This document shows positions 60,199 through 64,000 of a stretch of DNA of 64,000 bases, in pieces (position 1 is the stretch's first letter; each line of letters opens with the position of its first letter). The notes beneath the pieces are model-generated. The model had not been told where the DNA came from, did no database searches, and worked only from the letters and a program-made list of their open reading frames with translations. Source of the DNA: Neobacillus massiliamazoniensis (GTDB lineage: Bacteria; Bacillota; Bacilli; Bacillales; Cytobacillaceae); the NCBI RefSeq assembly GCF_001048695.1, contig NZ_CVRB01000004.1, positions 1 through 64,000 of the forward strand, written 5' to 3'. The translations under genes and the position numbers were made by a program.

Positions 60199-61197
60199 TT
60201 ATTTCCCGTCATAAAATTCCCCAAGCTTTTTCCATTCATCTTTAACTTTTAAGCCTTGTGCTTCAGCTGCTTTTGTATTGATAACTAGCTTCAAGTTTTT
60301 AGGTAATTCAACTGGAATTTGATTTGGCTTCTTTTTACCAGTTAAAATATCAACAGCCATCAATCCAGATTGGTAGCCGATATCATAATAATTAAACCCG
60401 CTTGCAGCCACTGCCCCTTTTTTCATGGAATCAAGCTCCCCGACGAAAAGGGGAATTTTTTTACTGTTCGCAACTCCAATAACAGACTCCAGGGCAGAAA
60501 CAACGGTATTATCTGTTGGGATATAAATGGCATCCACCCGGCCTACTAGCGATTCGGCAGCTTGCTTGACTTCTGCAGAAGTTGAAACAGATACCTCTGT
60601 TAGCTTTGCTCCTTTCGCTTCTACCAACTTTTTAACCTCTTTTATCTGGACGACGGAATTCTGTTCACCGGAATTATAAATGACCCCAATTTTAGATGCT
60701 TTCACTTCATCAGTAATAAAATTTATGGTCTTTTTCGTTGCATCTGGATGATTATCGGTCGTACCAGTAATGTTTTTTCCAGGTTGATCAAACGCTTTTA
60801 CAAGCCCTGCTCCAACAGGATCTGTAACTGAGGTAAAGACAATCGGTATTTCTTTTGTGGCATTTAATGCAGAGGTAGCGCTCGGCGTGGCGTTGGCAAA
60901 TATTAAATCTACCTTATCGCCTACAAAAGTTTGGGCAATAGTTTGAGCATTGTCCATCTTTGTTTGGGCATTCTTCTCATCGTATGTAACCTTGAGGCCT
61001 TTATCCTTTAATGCCTGTTTAAATCCCTGTGTCGCTGCATCCAAAGAAGGATGTTCGGCAAATTGAGAAATCCCAATTTTATACTCTTTGTCCGCTCCAT
61101 CTTTTTTCGCACTTCCCGACGTATCTTTACTTCCACAGCCTGCAATTAGAAGCAAGCCAGCAAACAGAGCAAAGAACGATCGAATATGTTTCTTCAT
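60199..61197 (-). CDS. ABC transporter substrate-binding lipoprotein (TrpX/DUF534 type)
   Basis: A 332-residue lipoprotein: signal peptide with lipobox LIAGCGS (cysteine about residue 21), then the periplasmic-type fold with YKIGISQFAEHPSLDAATQG, IVFTSVTDPVGAGLV, GVIYNSGEQNSVVQI and GVAASGFNYYDIGYQSGLMA, all usual in DUF534 binding proteins. Start ATG 61197 follows AGGAGGTCAAATTG. It is first in the importer operon, next to tyrosine-catabolic genes. No T-box or other leader RNA is visible upstream. Confidence 0.9.
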   Translation of the reverse strand: MKKHIRSFFALFAGLLLIAGCGSKDTSGSAKKDGADKEYKIGISQFAEHPSLDAATQGFKQALKDKGLKVTYDEKNAQTKMDNAQTIAQTFVGDKVDLIFANATPSATSALNATKEIPIVFTSVTDPVGAGLVKAFDQPGKNITGTTDNHPDATKKTINFITDEVKASKIGVIYNSGEQNSVVQIKEVKKLVEAKGAKLTEVSVSTSAEVKQAAESLVGRVDAIYIPTDNTVVSALESVIGVANSKKIPLFVGELDSMKKGAVAASGFNYYDIGYQSGLMAVDILTGKKKPNQIPVELPKNLKLVINTKAAEAQGLKVKDEWKKLGEFYDGK

Positions 61198-61372
61198 CAA
61201 TTTGACCTCCTAAAAATTTAATTTTCTAAAAATTTAACATATTTTAAAAATTATTCTAGTCTTTATTTCCTTTAAAATCAATAGAAACTTAAAAATATTT
61301 TTTTGCTTTAAAGCGACACAAAGCAATTAGATTCAACGGAATGAATCACAACAACTATTATTTAAGAAAAGT

Positions 61373-61618
61373 ATGTGTTAAAGGTCATTGTTGATTTTTG
61401 AAACTATGTTGATTGGAGCAGAAGGCGCGAGATCCTCGAAAATGCTATCGTATTTCCTTCGTGCGGTGTAGATTCATAGTTGCTGATTCAACGTCCAGCG
61501 GGAGTACGTGGCAGGGGAGACCCCACAGGCGCTAGCGCTGAGGAGGCTCCCCGGATCGATCGCCCGCGGAAAGCGAAGCGCCTGAAGCGCAAATCAACAG
61601 GCAAGTTTAACACAGCCT
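61373..61618. repeat. large palindromic intergenic repeat (family A, copy 6, inverted)
   Basis: A 246-bp copy in the opposite orientation, with ends TGTGTTAAAGGTCATTGTTG and GCAAGTTTAACACAGCC. It carries the GC-rich core and a diverged form of the 60-bp insert (CGAAAATGCTATCGTATTTC). Confidence 0.85.
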
Positions 61619-61627
61619 AAAAAAATA

Positions 61628-61651
61628 AGCCCTCTACAAATGCAGAAGGCT
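61628..61651 (-). terminator. terminator of the 42-aa gene
   Basis: AGCC.TCT and AGA.GGCT pair, each arm with one bulged base; on the minus strand TATTTTTTT follows. It lies 42 bp after the stop codon of the small gene. Confidence 0.7.
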
Positions 61652-61692
61652 CAATGGAATAGATTGTATAGGTTGAGTTCAAAGGATGAACA

Positions 61693-61821
61693 TTACCAAT
61701 CACGTGTACGATCAAGTAGTTGGTCAATCTCAATTACTAGTAATTTATGACTGTTCTTTTCAGATGTTAGATCTAAAGTAGTTTCTAATAACTTGTCGAT
61801 GTCAATCATATTGGTGATCAT
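61693..61821 (-). CDS. small hypothetical protein (42 aa)
   Basis: A 42-residue helical protein: MITNMIDIDKLLETTLDLTS and EKNSHKLLVIEIDQLLDRTR. TTGGAGGT lies six bases before the ATG and a terminator follows. Its helix-turn-helix-pair pattern with SHKLLVIEIDQLLD resembles Spo0E-like phosphatase peptides (which have S-Q-x-L-D), but the SQ pair is replaced, so I do not make that call. Function unknown. Confidence 0.62.
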   Translation of the reverse strand: MITNMIDIDKLLETTLDLTSEKNSHKLLVIEIDQLLDRTRDW

Positions 61822-61944
61822 ATCTAACCTCCAAAATAGTTTTTGAATTAATATTCTTACTAAACGATTCGAATTTCCTATCTATTTTTAGGGGTATTTT
61901 AATAAAAAACAAATTCTATTGAGTACTAGCATTATCATAACTAA

Positions 61945-61976
61945 AAAATCCAGTCACGGTATTGTGACTGGATTTT
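61945..61976. terminator. strong bidirectional hairpin
   Basis: AAAATCCAGTCAC and GTGACTGGATTTT form a perfect 13-bp stem with a 6-nt loop, 16 bp after the stop codon of the large membrane-protein gene. Confidence 0.9.
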
Positions 61977-61991
61977 CATATAAATATCTAG

Positions 61992-64000
61992 TTAATTCCA
62001 TTGCTTCATTTTGTTGATGACTTTGTTTTTTAAGCTTGTTAAGAACGTAGCTTCACCATTTAAAATTTTTTGCTTATTCCATTCATTAAAGCTTGCGACG
62101 ATAATAAGTATAAATCCGACTATTAATAAGTAGCACCACCAAGGCATATTTCCCCAATAAGGTCTCGTCTGTAAAAAGACATTAAGCAAAAGTACCCCAC
62201 ACCCAATAAAGAAATATGATTTTGTTTGCCAATACATTCCTGACAACATTTGATATTAATGCCAGTGTGCCTAATATGATAGCATCATAAATATTTGAAC
62301 TTACTAACCCATCTTGAATTAACAGCATAGAGACGACGAGAAGTACTCCCCATTCGAGTGGTTTTGTCACCTTTGTATACATTCCTTTGAATTTCAGTCG
62401 GATAAAAACGACCAAAGCAATCCAAGGAAGGACAAGTACTTCCCGCTCCCATATTGCGGGCACGTTTAATTTACCTATTACTGAATAGTAAGGTTGTAAT
62501 AAATAGACACCGCTAAGGATAACGACAAAAACTGAAAATTTTGCTGGAACACGGTTTCTTTGCAGCCACACGGTGGCGGCGATAAGTAATCCCGGCAATG
62601 CGAGGGTCCAAACCTGCTGATTGTCAAAATAATACATGAGTAAGTAGAATAAGTAAGAAATAACTGTATAAGCATCCACTTTTACTTCTTGAAGTTTTTT
62701 GCTGCTTACCACAAGCTTATTATATACTATCTGTCCTATTAAAGTTGAAAGAATCCCCAAACCCCCTGACCATAGCATTTTTTCAAAGCTGTCCATTCCG
62801 CTATATACGAAAAATTCAACTGTAGCAAAAAATGTAAAGAAAAGTGGAACAATCGCCAATAAATCCCATTTCAATAGATGTAAATAAACTAGCAATGCCA
62901 TCGAATAAATTATTGCAATTAAATAAGGACTCCATCCAAATGGATAAGTAATCAGAGTAATTACTATTCCAAACAAGGAAAATGGGACAAGATAATAAGC
63001 TGTCCTCTCTTTAATCTTTTGATTAGCAAAAATCCAGAAAAGAAGGATAGAAGCACTTGTAATAGGAAATTCGTAACGACTGAAATCTTGAGCGTCTAAA
63101 TAATCAATCCCAGTTGTAAAAACAAATAATAGTGAAGTAAAGCTTCCATATAAAAATAGTTTTAATTTCCATTCCTTCGCTTCCTGCAATGCGCTGAATC
63201 CATAGACAAAGACAGCTAACAGAAAGCTAAAAAAGGAGTCAGTGTGAAAGGCAAACAAAGTATATAAGAGAGCAAAAGGGTATATGCCATTTCCAAGCCA
63301 AGCAAATGAGCTTAAAAGATTAGTATCTTTTATCCGAAATAGATATCCAATGAATAGCAGAAGTACTGCACTACTCGAGGGAATAAATGAATCAATAGTA
63401 TGGATAAATGGATATTTATCTAAAATGGCATGGATGATTGAGAAATATGCCAAAAGAGTGGTAAAACTGATAAGATAGGCAAACCATTTTGAACCATGTG
63501 TTCTATATAAAAGAGTATACATTCCAATTCCAAATAATAAAACAAAAGGCTGTAGCCATAATTGATAAATGGGATTTACTAAAGCAAGGGCTATCCCTAT
63601 CGAGTATAAGATTTGTGAAATATAAAAAGAGGTTCTCTCTAATTCATTTTTTTTAAACTGCTTCCAGCCAATTCTCGACAAAAAGACAAGAAGGGCACCT
63701 GCTACAAAATTGATGGTATTTCCATATTGTTCATCGTAGGTAGGAAAATTAGCATTCACCTCTTCTCCAAATGCTACAATCCCCAGTCCAAGAGAGATGG
63801 GAAGAATCCATTTAGCTGATTCTTGAAGGTTCCGCCTCTCTTCCTTAATATTCATGAAATAAGAAATTACTGCGACGAGCATAAGCATTGTTCCCAGCTC
63901 CCACCAGTAAAGGAGACCGAATGCTGTAATAATTGCAACTGTCATTATTGCTGCTCCTATGTCTCTGGAGCTAGTTCGAATGATTTTCAAATACTTTGTC
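61992..64000 (-). pseudogene. large polytopic membrane protein, frameshifted and cut by the window edge
   Basis: Two overlapping frames look like one gene. The upstream frame (64000 to 62182) encodes over 600 residues with some 18 hydrophobic helices and is still open at the window edge. It ends in an atypical tail (VVRNVLANKIIFLYWVW). The second frame (62249 to 61992) continues with a membrane hairpin and a cytoplasmic end (YWQTKSYFFIGCGVLLLNVF onward, ending KNKVINKMKQWN), which looks like the natural C-terminus. A one-base shift near 62240-62250 would join them at SN/MLSG. It could be a true mutation, a sequencing error or, less likely, programmed. Function unknown. Confidence 0.65.

Overview
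The window comes from a low-GC, endospore-forming member of the Bacillaceae (Bacillus/Neobacillus-like). The evidence is AT-rich intergenic DNA, strong AGGAGG-type ribosome binding sites, a Bacillus-type 16S leader, and spore or sporulation genes: cwlJ, csgA, racA, squalene-hopene/sporulene cyclase, and a DUF1657-DUF1657-YetF cluster. Species cannot be fixed from the sequence alone. Nothing here looks like a plasmid, prophage, complete insertion sequence or CRISPR locus; this is an ordinary chromosomal housekeeping and accessory stretch unusually rich in short intergenic repeats.

Layout. 0-0.6 kb: 5' end of a 16S rRNA gene leaving the window to the left, with two tandem promoters. 0.7-9.3 kb: small genes, a methyltransferase, exoA, a YibQ-type deacetylase, ppiB, a DUF2515 protein, hopene cyclase, a Mug-type glycosylase and cwlJ. 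9.3-13.8 kb: a repeat-filled gap, then an HtrA-like protease and a YclJK-like two-component system that share an identical 24-bp operator-like sequence. 14-20.4 kb: SDR, a ribbon-helix-helix protein, VanW, pssA, a methyltransferase, csgA and a YitT protein. 20.4-21.6 kb has only one small gene, but also a candidate roughly 450-nt structured RNA. 21.6-24.5 kb: yhbI-yhbJ-yhcA multidrug efflux operon. 25-27 kb: DUF1657/YetF spore cluster. 27.5-31.8 kb: MFS, a second YitT, and a lysine riboswitch controlling a LysP-type permease. 32-35 kb: DUF2089 operon and asnS. 35-41.4 kb: helD, yceI, ykuD and a class V aminotransferase-fold enzyme. 41.7-46.2 kb: deacetylase, GNAT, a TetR/VC0807 pair with two palindromic operators, and two tandem RacA-like genes. 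46.6-53.4 kb: nrnB, an M50 protease, an HssRS-like two-component system, aspartokinase III and a CoA-type Nudix hydrolase. 53.7-54.5 kb: an array of about 15 copies of a 51-bp repeat. 54.7-58 kb: tyrosine catabolism (hmgA, fah, hppD). 58.3-61.2 kb: a three-component ABC importer. 62-64 kb: a large membrane protein with an apparent frameshift, running off the right edge.

How things connect. The tyrosine catabolic genes convert 4-hydroxyphenylpyruvate to fumarate and acetoacetate, and lie next to a TrpXYZ/DUF534-type importer that may supply an aromatic substrate. Aspartokinase III and the riboswitch-controlled permease are two points of lysine metabolism. The protease and the adjacent two-component system are probably one envelope-stress module.

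The main unexplained structures are the candidate long RNA at 20985-21451; three minisatellite arrays with the same 51-52 bp period, two of them followed by the same conserved segment; a second possible small RNA at 4478-4596; and three families of palindromic intergenic repeats present in several copies. Starts were moved from the longest open frame wherever a ribosome binding site or family alignment clearly favoured another codon.
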